Position numbers and translations under genes: made by a program
Notes under the pieces: model-generated
Told to the model about the DNA's origin: nothing
The model's input: the letters and a program-made list of their open reading frames with translations, nothing else
Database searches by the model: none
Shown here: one piece after another, positions 53,757 to 62,256 of the stretch
Layout: each line of letters starts with the position of its first letter
How positions within the stretch are numbered: position 1 is the first letter of the stretch
Origin: Prauserella shujinwangii
GTDB lineage: Bacteria > Actinomycetota > Actinomycetes > Mycobacteriales > Pseudonocardiaceae
Direction: 5' to 3'
NCBI RefSeq assembly: GCF_003001955.1
Contig: NZ_PVNH01000007.1
Location: 248,001-312,000, forward strand
DNA length: 64,000 nt

Positions 53757-56468
53757 GTGAGCCCCCACGAGAACACCTCCGTAGCCAACGACACACCCCG
53801 GCTCCTGCTCATCGACGGACACTCGATGGCGTACCGGGCCTTCTTCGCCGTGCCCGCCGACCGCTTCCGCACGTCCACCGGCCAGGTCACGAACGCGGTG
53901 TTCGGGTTCACCTCCATGCTGATCAACCTGCTCCGCGACGAGCAGCCCACGCACCTCGCGGTCGCCTTCGACGTCTCGCGGCAGACGTTCCGCTCCGAGA
54001 CGTTCGCCGACTACAAGGCCAACCGGCTCACCACCCCGGACGACTTCAAGGGGCAGGTCGACCTCATCAAGGAGGTGCTGGCCGTCCTCGGCATCCCGGT
54101 GCTCACCAAGGAGGGCTTCGAGGCCGACGACATCATCGCCACGCTCACCACGCAGGCGGGTGCCGCGGACTACCGGGTGCTGATCTGCACCGGCGACCGG
54201 GACGCGCTGCAGCTGGTCAACGACGCGGTGACGGTGCTCTACCCCCGCAAGGGGGTGTCCGACCTCGTGCGCTTCGACCCGGCCTCGGTGGAGGACAAGT
54301 ACGGCCTCACGCCGGCGCAGTACCCCGACTTCGCGGCGCTGCGCGGCGACCCGTCCGACAACCTGCCCGGCATCCCCGGCGTGGGGGAGAAGACCGCCGC
54401 CAAGTGGATCAAGCAGTTCGGCTCGCTCGCGGACCTGGTCGACCGGGTCGACGAGGTCAAGGGCAAGGTCGGCGACGCGCTGCGCGCCCACCTCGACGCG
54501 GTCATGCTCAACCGGCAGCTGACCGAGCTGGTCCGTGACGTCCCGCTGGAGACCAGGCCGGACGACCTCGGGGTGCGGCCGTGGGACCGGGACGCCGTGC
54601 ACCGCCTGTTCGACGAGCTCGAGTTCCGGGTGCTGCGCGACCGGCTGTTCGCGACGCTCAGCAGTGCCGAGCCGGAGGCCGACGAGGGCTTCGAGGTCAG
54701 CGGCGGCGCGCTGGAGCCCGGCTCCGTGGCGGGCTGGCTCGCCGCGCACGCGGGTACGGGCACCACCGTCGGTCTCGCGTTCCGCACCACGGGCGCCTCC
54801 GTACGGTCCGACCTGCAGTCGGTCACGCTGGCGGCGCCTGACGGCGAGTGCGCCTACCTCGACGTGTCCGGCATGGACGAGCGGGACGAGAAGGCCTTCG
54901 TCGCCTGGCTCGCCGACCCGGGCGTCCGCAAGGTCGGTCACGCGCTGAAGAGTCCCCTGCACGCCCTGCTCTCCCGGGGCTGGCGGCTGGCCGGCCTGGC
55001 CATGGACACCGAGCTGGCCGCCTACCTGGTCCGGCCGGGTCAGCGCTCGTTCGAGCTGGACGACCTGGTACTGCGCTACCTGAGCCGGGAGCTGCGGTCC
55101 GAGGCCGAGGGCGAGGACGCGCAGCTGTCGCTGCTCGACTCCGACGACGGCGACACCAAGCTCGTGCAGGCCGAGCTGGTGCGGGCCCGCGCGATCGCGG
55201 AGCTCGCCTCGGCGCTGTCCGGCGAGGTCGACAAGATCGGCGCCGCCACGCTGCTCGGGGACATCGAGCTGCCGCTGCTCGAGGTCATCACGGAGGTCGA
55301 GGCGGCGGGCATCGCGGTCGACGCCGACCAGCTGACCACGCTCGAGGCCCACTACGCGGCGCGCGTCAAGCAGGCCACCGAGGACGCCTACAGCGTCATC
55401 GGCAAGCAGATCAACCTCGGCTCGCCGAAACAGCTGCAGGTGGTGCTCTTCGACGAGCTCGGCATGCCGAAGACGAAGCGCACCAAGACCGGCTACACCA
55501 CCGACGCCGAGGCGCTGCAGACGCTGTACGAGAAGACCGAGCACCCGTTCCTCGCGCACCTGCTGGAACACCGCGACGCCACCCGGCTGCGCACCACCGT
55601 GGAGGGCCTCATCAAGTCCATCTCGGACGACGGCCGCATCCACACCACGCTGCACCAGACGATCGCGGCGACAGGAAGGCTGTCCTCGGTCGACCCGAAC
55701 CTGCAGAACATCCCCATCCGCACCGAGGAGGGCCGCCGCATCCGCGACGCGTTCGTGGTCGGGCCCGGCTACACGGAGCTGATGACCGCGGACTACAGCC
55801 AGATCGAGATGCGCATCATGGCGCACCTGTCCGAGGACGCGGCGCTCATCGAGTCCTTCCAGTCCGGGTTCGACTTCCACGCCGCCACCGCGGCCCGGGT
55901 GTTCGGGGTCGACCCCACCGAGGTCACCGGCTCCCAGCGCGCCAAGATCAAGGCGATGAACTACGGCCTGGCGTACGGGCTGTCCGCGTACGGGCTCTCC
56001 CAGCAGCTTCGGATCTCCACCGAGGAGGCCAAGGGGCTGATGGACGAGTACTTCGCCGGGTTCGGCGGCGTGCGCGACTACCTGCACAGCGTCGTCGACC
56101 GCGCCGCCAAGGTGGGTTACACGGAGACGATCCTCGGCCGCCGCCGCTACCTGCCCGATCTCACCAGCGACAACCGGCAGCGCCGCGAGATGGCCGAGCG
56201 GATGGCTCTCAACGCGCCGATCCAGGGCAGCGCCGCCGACATCATCAAGGTCGCGATGATCGGCGTGCACCGCGCGCTGAGCGAGTCCAGCCTGGGCAGC
56301 AGGCTGCTGCTGCAGGTCCACGACGAACTGGTGCTGGAGATCGCCGACGGCGAGCACGCCGAGGTCGAGGCGCTCGTGCGCAAGGAGATGGGAGCCGCGT
56401 GCGACCTGGCCGTGCCGCTGGAGGTGTCGGTCGGCTTCGGCCGCTCGTGGAACGACGCGGCGCACTAG
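53757..56468 (+). CDS. polA: DNA polymerase I
   Basis: A 903-residue family A polymerase. The 5' nuclease domain (LLLIDGHSMAYRAFFAVP near residue 16; GVGEKTAAKWIKQFGSL near residue 207) fills residues 1-310, a degenerate 3' exonuclease domain 310-500, and the polymerase 500-903 with motif A DYSQIEMRIMAHL near residue 680, motif B KIKAMNYGLAYG and motif C LQVHDELVLE. The 3' exonuclease acidic residues are absent: TVGLAFRTTG replaces the D-x-E strand and HALKSPLHAL the NLKYD segment. So it has repair and primer-removal functions but no proofreading, as known for mycobacterial PolA. The start is GTG 53757. Confidence 0.97.
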   Translation: MSPHENTSVANDTPRLLLIDGHSMAYRAFFAVPADRFRTSTGQVTNAVFGFTSMLINLLRDEQPTHLAVAFDVSRQTFRSETFADYKANRLTTPDDFKGQVDLIKEVLAVLGIPVLTKEGFEADDIIATLTTQAGAADYRVLICTGDRDALQLVNDAVTVLYPRKGVSDLVRFDPASVEDKYGLTPAQYPDFAALRGDPSDNLPGIPGVGEKTAAKWIKQFGSLADLVDRVDEVKGKVGDALRAHLDAVMLNRQLTELVRDVPLETRPDDLGVRPWDRDAVHRLFDELEFRVLRDRLFATLSSAEPEADEGFEVSGGALEPGSVAGWLAAHAGTGTTVGLAFRTTGASVRSDLQSVTLAAPDGECAYLDVSGMDERDEKAFVAWLADPGVRKVGHALKSPLHALLSRGWRLAGLAMDTELAAYLVRPGQRSFELDDLVLRYLSRELRSEAEGEDAQLSLLDSDDGDTKLVQAELVRARAIAELASALSGEVDKIGAATLLGDIELPLLEVITEVEAAGIAVDADQLTTLEAHYAARVKQATEDAYSVIGKQINLGSPKQLQVVLFDELGMPKTKRTKTGYTTDAEALQTLYEKTEHPFLAHLLEHRDATRLRTTVEGLIKSISDDGRIHTTLHQTIAATGRLSSVDPNLQNIPIRTEEGRRIRDAFVVGPGYTELMTADYSQIEMRIMAHLSEDAALIESFQSGFDFHAATAARVFGVDPTEVTGSQRAKIKAMNYGLAYGLSAYGLSQQLRISTEEAKGLMDEYFAGFGGVRDYLHSVVDRAAKVGYTETILGRRRYLPDLTSDNRQRREMAERMALNAPIQGSAADIIKVAMIGVHRALSESSLGSRLLLQVHDELVLEIADGEHAEVEALVRKEMGAACDLAVPLEVSVGFGRSWNDAAH

Positions 56469-56484
56469 CACCGCCTGCGGCCAC

Positions 56485-56537
56485 GCAGTGAAGGCCACCT
56501 TCACTGCGTTCAACGCACTGAAGGTGGCCTTCACTGC
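56485..56537. terminator. Terminator and Amycolatopsis-type palindrome after polA
   Basis: GCAGTGAAGGCCACCTTCA (56485-56503) and TGAAGGTGGCCTTCACTGC (56519-56537) are perfect 19-bp complements. The loop itself contains TGCGTT/AACGCA, so the whole is nearly continuous stem. It begins 16 bases after the polA stop. Confidence 0.85.
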
Positions 56538-56589
56538 GGCCGGGCCGGGTGGGGGAGTAGTGCGGGCGTGAACTGGGTACTTTCCGGAC

Positions 56590-57195
56590 GTGACTGCCCG
56601 AAACGCGCTGATGCTGGCCGGCACCGGAATGCTGAGCGAGGTCGCTCAGGTGCTGGCCGGTGACGGCTGGCGGGTGGTCCTGCCGTGCCGGAGGTACAGC
56701 CCGCTGCCCGCGCCGGAGGAGCTCATATCCGCCTCGGCGCCGCCCGGCAGGGCATCGCACGCCCGCCCGGACGCGTTCCCCGACCCGGGCAAGGCCGTCT
56801 GGGTGGAAGCCCACTGGGACCGTCCCCGGGAGCTGGCCCGCAAGACGGAGAAGGTCCTCACCGCCCCCGCCGGGCTGCTGGTGGCGTGGGTGCACGAGAC
56901 GTACCGGCGGTCCGTCCTCGGGGCGGTCGAACCCCTGCTCGCGAGCGCCGCACCCGTCGTGGAGGTGCGTGCCCTCGCCGACCTGGGCCGGATCCCCGAC
57001 GAGCCCGATCCCCTGCTCGTCGGGCATCCGACCCAGCAGGTCCTGCTCGGCAGCGTGTCCGAGCAGGACCCCCGGCGTCCCCTCGCGCACGACGAGATCG
57101 TCGACGGCGTGCTCGTCGCCGTGCGCCGGGCGCTGGCAGGCAGGCACTCGTCGCTGCACCAGGTGGGTCAGCGCCGCGGGCTGCCCGTCCGCTAG
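56590..57195 (+). CDS. Conserved hypothetical protein with Rossmann-like N-terminus
   Basis: A 201-residue protein. The N-terminus NALMLAGTGMLSEVAQVLAGDGWRVVLPCRR looks like the first beta-alpha-beta of a nucleotide-binding fold with GTGML in the dinucleotide loop. The remainder (VEAHWDRPRELARKTEKVL, LLVAWVHETYRRSVLGAVEPLL) is short for an SDR and lacks a YxxxK. It could be a degenerate SDR-like protein or bind a nucleotide without reduction. The start is GTG 56590; no ribosome-binding site is convincing. It ends by overlapping the TetR gene by four bases, tail to tail. Confidence 0.8.
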   Translation: MTARNALMLAGTGMLSEVAQVLAGDGWRVVLPCRRYSPLPAPEELISASAPPGRASHARPDAFPDPGKAVWVEAHWDRPRELARKTEKVLTAPAGLLVAWVHETYRRSVLGAVEPLLASAAPVVEVRALADLGRIPDEPDPLLVGHPTQQVLLGSVSEQDPRRPLAHDEIVDGVLVAVRRALAGRHSSLHQVGQRRGLPVR

Positions 57196-57779
57196 GAGCC
57201 GTCGCCTGCCACGCCGAGCAGCAGCGCGAGCACCGAGTCTCGCACCTCGGCGCGGCTGCGCTCCGGCGTGAACACCAGCCAGTCGAGGGCGACGACGAGG
57301 AGCGTGCCGAACAACCCCGCCGCCGCGGTGCCCACGTCGACGCGACGGGACAGCCTGCCCGCCTCGGCGACCCGGCGCAGCTGCTCCGCGATGATCGCGA
57401 TGATGCCGTCCCGCAGCGGGCGCAGCGTCTCGTGCCAGCGACCCGGCGTGCGCCACAGCTCGCTGACGAGGATGTGCGAGAACCCGGCGTACTCGCTGAT
57501 GAACTCCAGCGCGCCGTCCACCAGCGCGCTCAGTCCGGCGACCGGGTCGTCGGCACCGGCGGCGGCGCGCAGCCGCTCCGAGAGCAGATCGACCCCGTAC
57601 CGGAGCAGCGCGTCGACCAGGCCGTCCTTGCTGCCGAAGTTGTAGTACACCGTGCCCTTGGCGACCCCGGCCGCGGCCGCGATCTCCTCCACGGTGACAT
57701 CGTGCAGGCCGCGGTTGCGGGCCAGCCGCATCGTGGCCTCGAACAACCTGCGCCGGGTGGCGTCCGCGCGGGCACTCAC
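57192..57779 (-). CDS. TetR-family transcriptional regulator
   Basis: A 195-residue TetR protein with the helix-turn-helix VTVEEIAAAAGVAKGTVYYNFGSK near residue 28 and a C-terminal domain of the kind found in regulators of membrane efflux genes (HILVSELWRTPGRWHETLRPLRDG). GTG 57779 overlaps the YhgE stop as GTGA, so translation is coupled. It is the third gene of the ABC/YhgE/TetR operon, whose leader carries a TetR-type palindrome at 60368-60389; autorepression of the operon is the natural reading. Confidence 0.92.
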   Translation of the reverse strand: MSARADATRRRLFEATMRLARNRGLHDVTVEEIAAAAGVAKGTVYYNFGSKDGLVDALLRYGVDLLSERLRAAAGADDPVAGLSALVDGALEFISEYAGFSHILVSELWRTPGRWHETLRPLRDGIIAIIAEQLRRVAEAGRLSRRVDVGTAAAGLFGTLLVVALDWLVFTPERSRAEVRDSVLALLLGVAGDGS

Positions 57780-59671
57780 AACGCCAGCTCCGGTTTCAGC
57801 CGTGCGGCCGTCCACACGCGACGCCTGCGGGCGGCGAGCACCGACACGACCAGTGCGCAGGCGAGATAGGCCAGCAGCACGGCGATGTCGGTGAGGATGT
57901 GCATCGATGCGCCACTGTAGAGCAGGTGCCGCAGGCCGTCGATCACATATCCCATCGGCAGCACGACGTGCAGCGGGTGCAGCGCGTCCGGCAGCGTCTG
58001 CCACGGGAACGTGCCGCCCGCACTGACGAGCTGCAACACCAGCAGCACCAGCCCGAGGAACTTGCCGACCGCGCCGAACAGCGCGTTGAGCGCGTGCAGG
58101 ATCGCGGTGAACGCCAGGGAGGCGAGCAGGACGAACCCGAGCGCCGGGAGCGGGTGTGCCACCGGGATGCCGACCAGCCACGTCACCGCGCCGAAGAGCA
58201 CCACCGCCTGCGCGAGTCCCAGCAGCGCGGCGGGCAGCCAGCCGCCGAGCGCCACCCGCGGCGGCGAGGCCCCCGCCGCGAGCGCCCGCGGCGACAGCGG
58301 CCGCACCAGCAGGAACAGCACGAACGCGCCGATCCACGTGGCGAGCGCGATGAAGAACGGCGCGAGTCCCGCGCCGTACGTGCCCGCGGACGCGAGGCCG
58401 ACCGAACGGACCGCGACCGGGTCCGAGATCGTGTCCGCCGTGGCCTCCCGCGTGGACTCGTCCGGGTTCGGGATCTGCCCGAGGCCCTCCCGCAGGCCCT
58501 CCCGCAGCCGCACCGCGCCGTCGGAGATCCGCTCGGTACCCGTGACGGCCCGCTGCTCTCCCCGGTCGAGATCGGCCGCACCCCCGGCCAGCCGGCCTGC
58601 ACCGTCGGCGGCGGAGGCGATCCCGGACGCGAGCCGGGGTGCGGCGGCCGCCAGCCGCGTGGCGCCGTCGGCGACCTGACGCGCGCCGTCGGCCAGCGTG
58701 CCGAGCTGGTCCGCGGCCCGCTGCACGCGGGCGTCCGCCTCCTCGACCGGGGCGCGCGCGTCGGCCAGCACGTCGAGCGCCCGCCGCACGTCCTCCTCGG
58801 GCAGCCCGGAGTCCCGCAACCGCTGCGCGAGCCGGTCCCCGGCGTCGTCGAGCCCGTTCCGCAGCCGCGCCGACTCCGCGGCGAGCCCGGCACCCGCGGC
58901 CGCGACCCGCGCGTTGCCCTCGGCGACCTGGCTCGCCCCTTCGGCGAGGCGGCGCGCCTGTTCCGGCAGCGACTCCGTGCTCGAGCGCAGCGTGTCCAGT
59001 CCGGTGGCCAGCCGGGTGGAGCCCTCGGCGAGCTCCCGTGCCCCGGACGCGAGCCTTCGCTGCCCGTCCACCAGGGTGCCCGCGCCGTCGGCCAGCCGCG
59101 CCGCCCCGTCCGCGGCCTCCTTCGTCCTGCCGTGGAGGGTGGAGAATCCCAGCAGGAACCTGTTCGCCGCCTCGTCGCCCACCCGCCGTGCGATCGTGTC
59201 CCTGACCTGATCGGTGACCTGGTTCGCGATCGTGTGCGACAGGTAGTTGTTGGCGTCGTTCGTGGTGAGGGTGATCGTGGCGCGGCGGGGGTCGAGCTCG
59301 CCGCTGGAGAGCAGCGCGGCGGAGAAGTCGCGCGGGATCGTGATCACGAACGCGTACGTGCCGTCCCGCACCCCCTCGTCCGCGGCGCCCCGGGAGACCT
59401 CGTGCCAGTCGAAACCGCCGGACGAGACCAGCTCGCCGGCGATCTCCCTGCCGAGGTCGCGCCGCTCGCCGCCGGGACCGGCGGCCCCCGCGTCCTCCGT
59501 CACCACGGCGGCGGGCAGCTCGCCGAGCCGACCGTACGGGTCGTGGTTGGCGTAGAGGTAGAGCGACGCGTACAGCAGCGGCACCGCGATCAGCGCGGCG
59601 ACGGCGAGCCGGGGGAGGGTGCCGGTGGTCAGCCTGCGCAGCTCGGCCATGGCGATCCGCACGCTGCTCAT
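57776..59671 (-). CDS. YhgE/Pip-domain membrane protein
   Basis: A 631-residue membrane protein. One N-terminal helix (residues 18-38) is followed by a large extracellular domain (about 40-430) with many repeats of the ARELAEGSTRLATGLDTL type, predicted helical and coiled. Six or so C-terminal helices follow (FIALATWIGAFVLFLLVRPL onward). The family (PF/TIGR YhgE/Pip) contains ABC-2-like permeases and the phage-infection protein. ATG 59671 overlaps the ABC gene's stop as ATGA. Together with the ABC-like protein it may form an exporter; the substrate is unknown. Confidence 0.9.
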   Translation of the reverse strand: MSSVRIAMAELRRLTTGTLPRLAVAALIAVPLLYASLYLYANHDPYGRLGELPAAVVTEDAGAAGPGGERRDLGREIAGELVSSGGFDWHEVSRGAADEGVRDGTYAFVITIPRDFSAALLSSGELDPRRATITLTTNDANNYLSHTIANQVTDQVRDTIARRVGDEAANRFLLGFSTLHGRTKEAADGAARLADGAGTLVDGQRRLASGARELAEGSTRLATGLDTLRSSTESLPEQARRLAEGASQVAEGNARVAAAGAGLAAESARLRNGLDDAGDRLAQRLRDSGLPEEDVRRALDVLADARAPVEEADARVQRAADQLGTLADGARQVADGATRLAAAAPRLASGIASAADGAGRLAGGAADLDRGEQRAVTGTERISDGAVRLREGLREGLGQIPNPDESTREATADTISDPVAVRSVGLASAGTYGAGLAPFFIALATWIGAFVLFLLVRPLSPRALAAGASPPRVALGGWLPAALLGLAQAVVLFGAVTWLVGIPVAHPLPALGFVLLASLAFTAILHALNALFGAVGKFLGLVLLVLQLVSAGGTFPWQTLPDALHPLHVVLPMGYVIDGLRHLLYSGASMHILTDIAVLLAYLACALVVSVLAARRRRVWTAARLKPELAL

Positions 59672-60357
59672 CGGGTCACCTCGATGTGGTCCTCGGGTTC
59701 GTCCGGTTCGGGGTCGGGTGCGCAGCGCGGCGGCTCCGGCTGCCGGGTCTCACCGAGCCGGGCGGTGGGCCAGGGCAGCGCCCCGGCCGTGGTGGTGGCG
59801 GTCACGACGACCACCGCGAGGCCCCGTTCGGCGTGCTCCCGTGCGGGCAGCAGCCACGACTCGACGTCCGCGCCGTGCCGGTCCGGCTGGTCGAGCACGA
59901 GCAGCCGGACGTCGCGCCGGGCGGCGGCCAGGTCGGCCAGCAGCCGGACGCGCAGCGCGGCGGGCAGCCGCTCGAACCGGGTGTCCGCGTCGGCGGCGCA
60001 GTCGCGGCAGGCCAGCCACGTGCGCACGGCGGCGCGGCGCGCGGGACGCCCGGCCAGCGCGAGCTCGTCGCCCGCCACGACCCGCAGCGGCAGCGCCGCC
60101 TCCGGCTCGGTGAGGCCGGGTGCGTCCACGACGGCGGCCAGTGCGCGCAGGGAGATGCCGGGCGGCCCGCCCTCCACGGTCACGGTGCCGGTCGTCATCC
60201 GCAGCCGTCCGGTGAGGGCCAGCGCGAGGGCGGTGCCTGCCGCGCCCGGCTCACCCCGGACGACGGCGAGCTCCCCCTCGGCCACCGTGAGCGACGTCGG
60301 CGGCAGCAGCGGGCCGTGCGGCCCGTCCAGCGACACCCGGTCGGCCACCACGCGCAT
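59668..60357 (-). CDS. ABC-transporter ATPase-like protein with degenerate Walker A
   Basis: A 229-residue protein shaped like an ABC ATPase: SLTVAEGELAVVRGEPGAAGTALALALTGRLRMTTGTVTVEGG at the start (Walker A position GEPGAAGTA), RLPAALRVRLLADLAAA near residue 128 in place of the signature, and the Walker B LLVLDQPD near residue 152. The Walker A lysine is missing: GxxGxGKS/T appears as GEPGAAGTA. It is the first gene of the operon with YhgE and TetR. It may bind nucleotide poorly or act as a regulatory subunit. The C-terminal tail is Pro/Asp/Glu-rich. The start is ATG 60357, with GGAGGCGGGA upstream. Confidence 0.82.
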   Translation of the reverse strand: MRVVADRVSLDGPHGPLLPPTSLTVAEGELAVVRGEPGAAGTALALALTGRLRMTTGTVTVEGGPPGISLRALAAVVDAPGLTEPEAALPLRVVAGDELALAGRPARRAAVRTWLACRDCAADADTRFERLPAALRVRLLADLAAARRDVRLLVLDQPDRHGADVESWLLPAREHAERGLAVVVVTATTTAGALPWPTARLGETRQPEPPRCAPDPEPDEPEDHIEVTR

Positions 60358-60367
60358 TCCCGCCTCC

Positions 60368-60389
60368 TTGAACTGACTGGTCAGTTCAA
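60368..60389. promoter_or_regulatory. TetR operator of the ABC/YhgE/TetR operon
   Basis: TTGAACTGAC and GTCAGTTCAA are perfect 10-bp arms around TG, ending 10 bp upstream of the ABC start and next to the ribosome-binding site. It is the only AT-richer stretch in the gap, which strongly implies autoregulation by the operon's TetR protein. Confidence 0.9.
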
Positions 60390-60423
60390 ATTAGCGCTCC
60401 GCGATACCGGCCGCCACCCGGGG

Positions 60424-61356
60424 TCAGCGGAGCAGCGCCGCGGGGCGGACCTCCCAGATGGTCCAGAGCGGGCGATAGCCCTGGCGATGCCAGAACACCG
60501 ACGCCAGCGGGTTCGGCGGGTTGTAGAACAGGCTCGTGCCGCGGGCCCCGTCACGGTCCAGCTCCGCGTGCGCCGCCGCCAGCAGGGCCCGGCCGACACC
60601 CCTGCCCCGCACCCCCGGCAGCACGGCGACGCTGTGCAGCTGCCCCCACCGGCCCGCGGGCAGCATCGTGCCGAACGACGTCTCCGGGGTGACGTCGGTG
60701 CGGCCGCCGTCGGCGAACCCGACCGGTTCGCCACCGAGCTCGGCGAGCCACACCGGCTCGCCGTCCGCGAGCCTGCGCCGCAACGTCCTCCGCCGCCGGT
60801 CCCGCTCGCCCGAGCCGGGCCGCGGGCGCAGGTTGCCGACCTGCGCCGAGTACTCGATCTCGACGCGTTCCAGCCGCAGGATCGGCTCCACGTCGGCGGG
60901 TCGCGCCCGCCGGATCCGCACGGCGGGATCGCCCGCCCCGGCCGCGGTGCCCGCCCCGCGCACGGCGAGCGCGGTCAGCGGGACCAGGCCGTGGTCGAGC
61001 AGGGCGCGGGTCGCCTCCACGTCCCGGCTCGGCCACGCCACCACGCACGCCGAGTCGGTGACCGGGCGCTCGCGGTCCAGCCGGGCACGGCAGGCCCGCA
61101 GCACGGCGTCCATCTCGGCGGTGCCGCCGTCGCCGAGCAGCGGGGTCAGCTCCCACACCCGCAGCGCGGACCAGAGCGCCTCCGGCGCCGCCGGGTCGAT
61201 GTCGGTCCGCCGCAGCACTCCCGTCACGCGGCGGCCGTCGGGCAGCGTGGCCACCAGCGTCTCGCCGTCCGGCGGGCTCGCCGCCACGGGCAGCAGCGAG
61301 TCGATCGCCGCGAACCGGTCCGCCTGCGCGGCGACCAGGTCGGTCCCGGTGTCCAC
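60424..61356 (-). CDS. GNAT-family acetyltransferase, paralogue 2
   Basis: A 310-residue protein. An N-terminal half of unclear fold (residues 1-145) precedes a GNAT domain: RIRRARPADVEPILRLERVEIEYSAQ, then VAVLPGVRGRGVGRALLAAAHAEL (acetyl-CoA loop V-x-G-x-G-x-G/A with R-G-x-G-x-G/A form), and ends in a ASVFWHRQGYRPLWTIWEVRP signature. The next gene upstream is its clear paralogue. The start is GTG 61356; it lies 27 bp downstream of paralogue 1 in the same direction. Substrate unknown. Confidence 0.88.
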   Translation of the reverse strand: MDTGTDLVAAQADRFAAIDSLLPVAASPPDGETLVATLPDGRRVTGVLRRTDIDPAAPEALWSALRVWELTPLLGDGGTAEMDAVLRACRARLDRERPVTDSACVVAWPSRDVEATRALLDHGLVPLTALAVRGAGTAAGAGDPAVRIRRARPADVEPILRLERVEIEYSAQVGNLRPRPGSGERDRRRRTLRRRLADGEPVWLAELGGEPVGFADGGRTDVTPETSFGTMLPAGRWGQLHSVAVLPGVRGRGVGRALLAAAHAELDRDGARGTSLFYNPPNPLASVFWHRQGYRPLWTIWEVRPAALLR

Positions 61357-61383
61357 GACTTCCCCCTCCCTGCCGCCCTCGGG

Positions 61384-62256
61384 TCAGCGCAGCGCCGTCG
61401 CCGGGCGGACCTCCCACGTCGTCCACAGTGGACGGTATCCCTGCCGGTGCCAGAACACCGAAGCCAGTGCGTTGTGCGGACTGTAGAACAGATACGTCCC
61501 CCGCGCGCCCGGCGCGAGCAGGTCCCGGTGCGCGACCGCCATCAGCGCCCGGCCGATCCCGGTGCCGCGGACGCCCGGGGCCACGGACACCGTGCCCACC
61601 CGGCCCCACGAGCCCGGGGGCAGCCGCGCGGGATCGGGCGCGGGCCGGCCGCACACCGCGAGACCCACCGGCATCCCGGCCGACTCCGCCAGCCACACGG
61701 GTTCCCCCGCGCGCACGGCCCGTCGCAGCTCCGCGCCGACGAGCCCGGCGGCGCCCGGGCGGAGCACCCCGGGGCCCGCGAGCGCGGAGTACCGCAGCTC
61801 GGCGAGCCACAGCTCCACCAGGCCGGCCACGTCCGCCGTCGAGGCCCGCCGGATCGTGACGCCCCCGGTGTCCTCCGTGTCGTGGATGTCCTGCGTGTCC
61901 CCCGCCGGGCGCACGCCCAGCACGGTGCTCGGCAGCAGGCCCGCGTCGAGCAGGACACGCCCCGCGGCCAGGTCGCGGCTGGGCCGGGTCACCACGCACG
62001 CGGAGTCGGCCCCCGGCCGCTCCCGGTCCACCCGGCCGCGCAGCACACGCAGCAGCGCGGACAGGGCCGCGGGACCCTCGGCGCCCGGCAGCGGGGTGAG
62101 CTCGAACGTGCGGCGGGCGCGCCACAGCGCCTCCCAGCCCTCGTACCGGCCCCGGTACAGCACACCCTCGGCGCGCCCGGCCCCCGGCAGGTCCACGACC
62201 AGCCGCTCGCCCGCCGGGACGTCCGGCGCGCGCGGCAGCAGCGGGTCGCCGGTCAC
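61384..62256 (-). CDS. GNAT-family acetyltransferase, paralogue 1
   Basis: A 290-residue GNAT protein with the same two-part design as its neighbour: an N-terminal half with WRARRTFELTPLPGAEG, then TIRRASTADVAGLVELWLAELRYSA and VSVAPGVRGTGIGRALMAVAHRDL as the acetyl-CoA loop, closing with ASVFWHRQGYRPLWTTWEVRP. GTG 62256 overlaps the methyltransferase stop as GTGA (translation coupled). The tandem copy is probably a duplication with divergence. Substrate unknown. Confidence 0.88.
   Translation of the reverse strand: MTGDPLLPRAPDVPAGERLVVDLPGAGRAEGVLYRGRYEGWEALWRARRTFELTPLPGAEGPAALSALLRVLRGRVDRERPGADSACVVTRPSRDLAAGRVLLDAGLLPSTVLGVRPAGDTQDIHDTEDTGGVTIRRASTADVAGLVELWLAELRYSALAGPGVLRPGAAGLVGAELRRAVRAGEPVWLAESAGMPVGLAVCGRPAPDPARLPPGSWGRVGTVSVAPGVRGTGIGRALMAVAHRDLLAPGARGTYLFYSPHNALASVFWHRQGYRPLWTTWEVRPATALR

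Noticed and set aside
53730-56624. Open frame of about 960 codons antisense to polA
   Set aside because: It mirrors the codon structure of polA, a certain gene; high GC leaves antisense frames open. No domain is recognisable.
57899-60376. Open frame of about 825 codons antisense to YhgE and the ABC-like gene
   Set aside because: Same antisense pattern, composed mainly of Arg/Pro/Gly/Glu, no signal.
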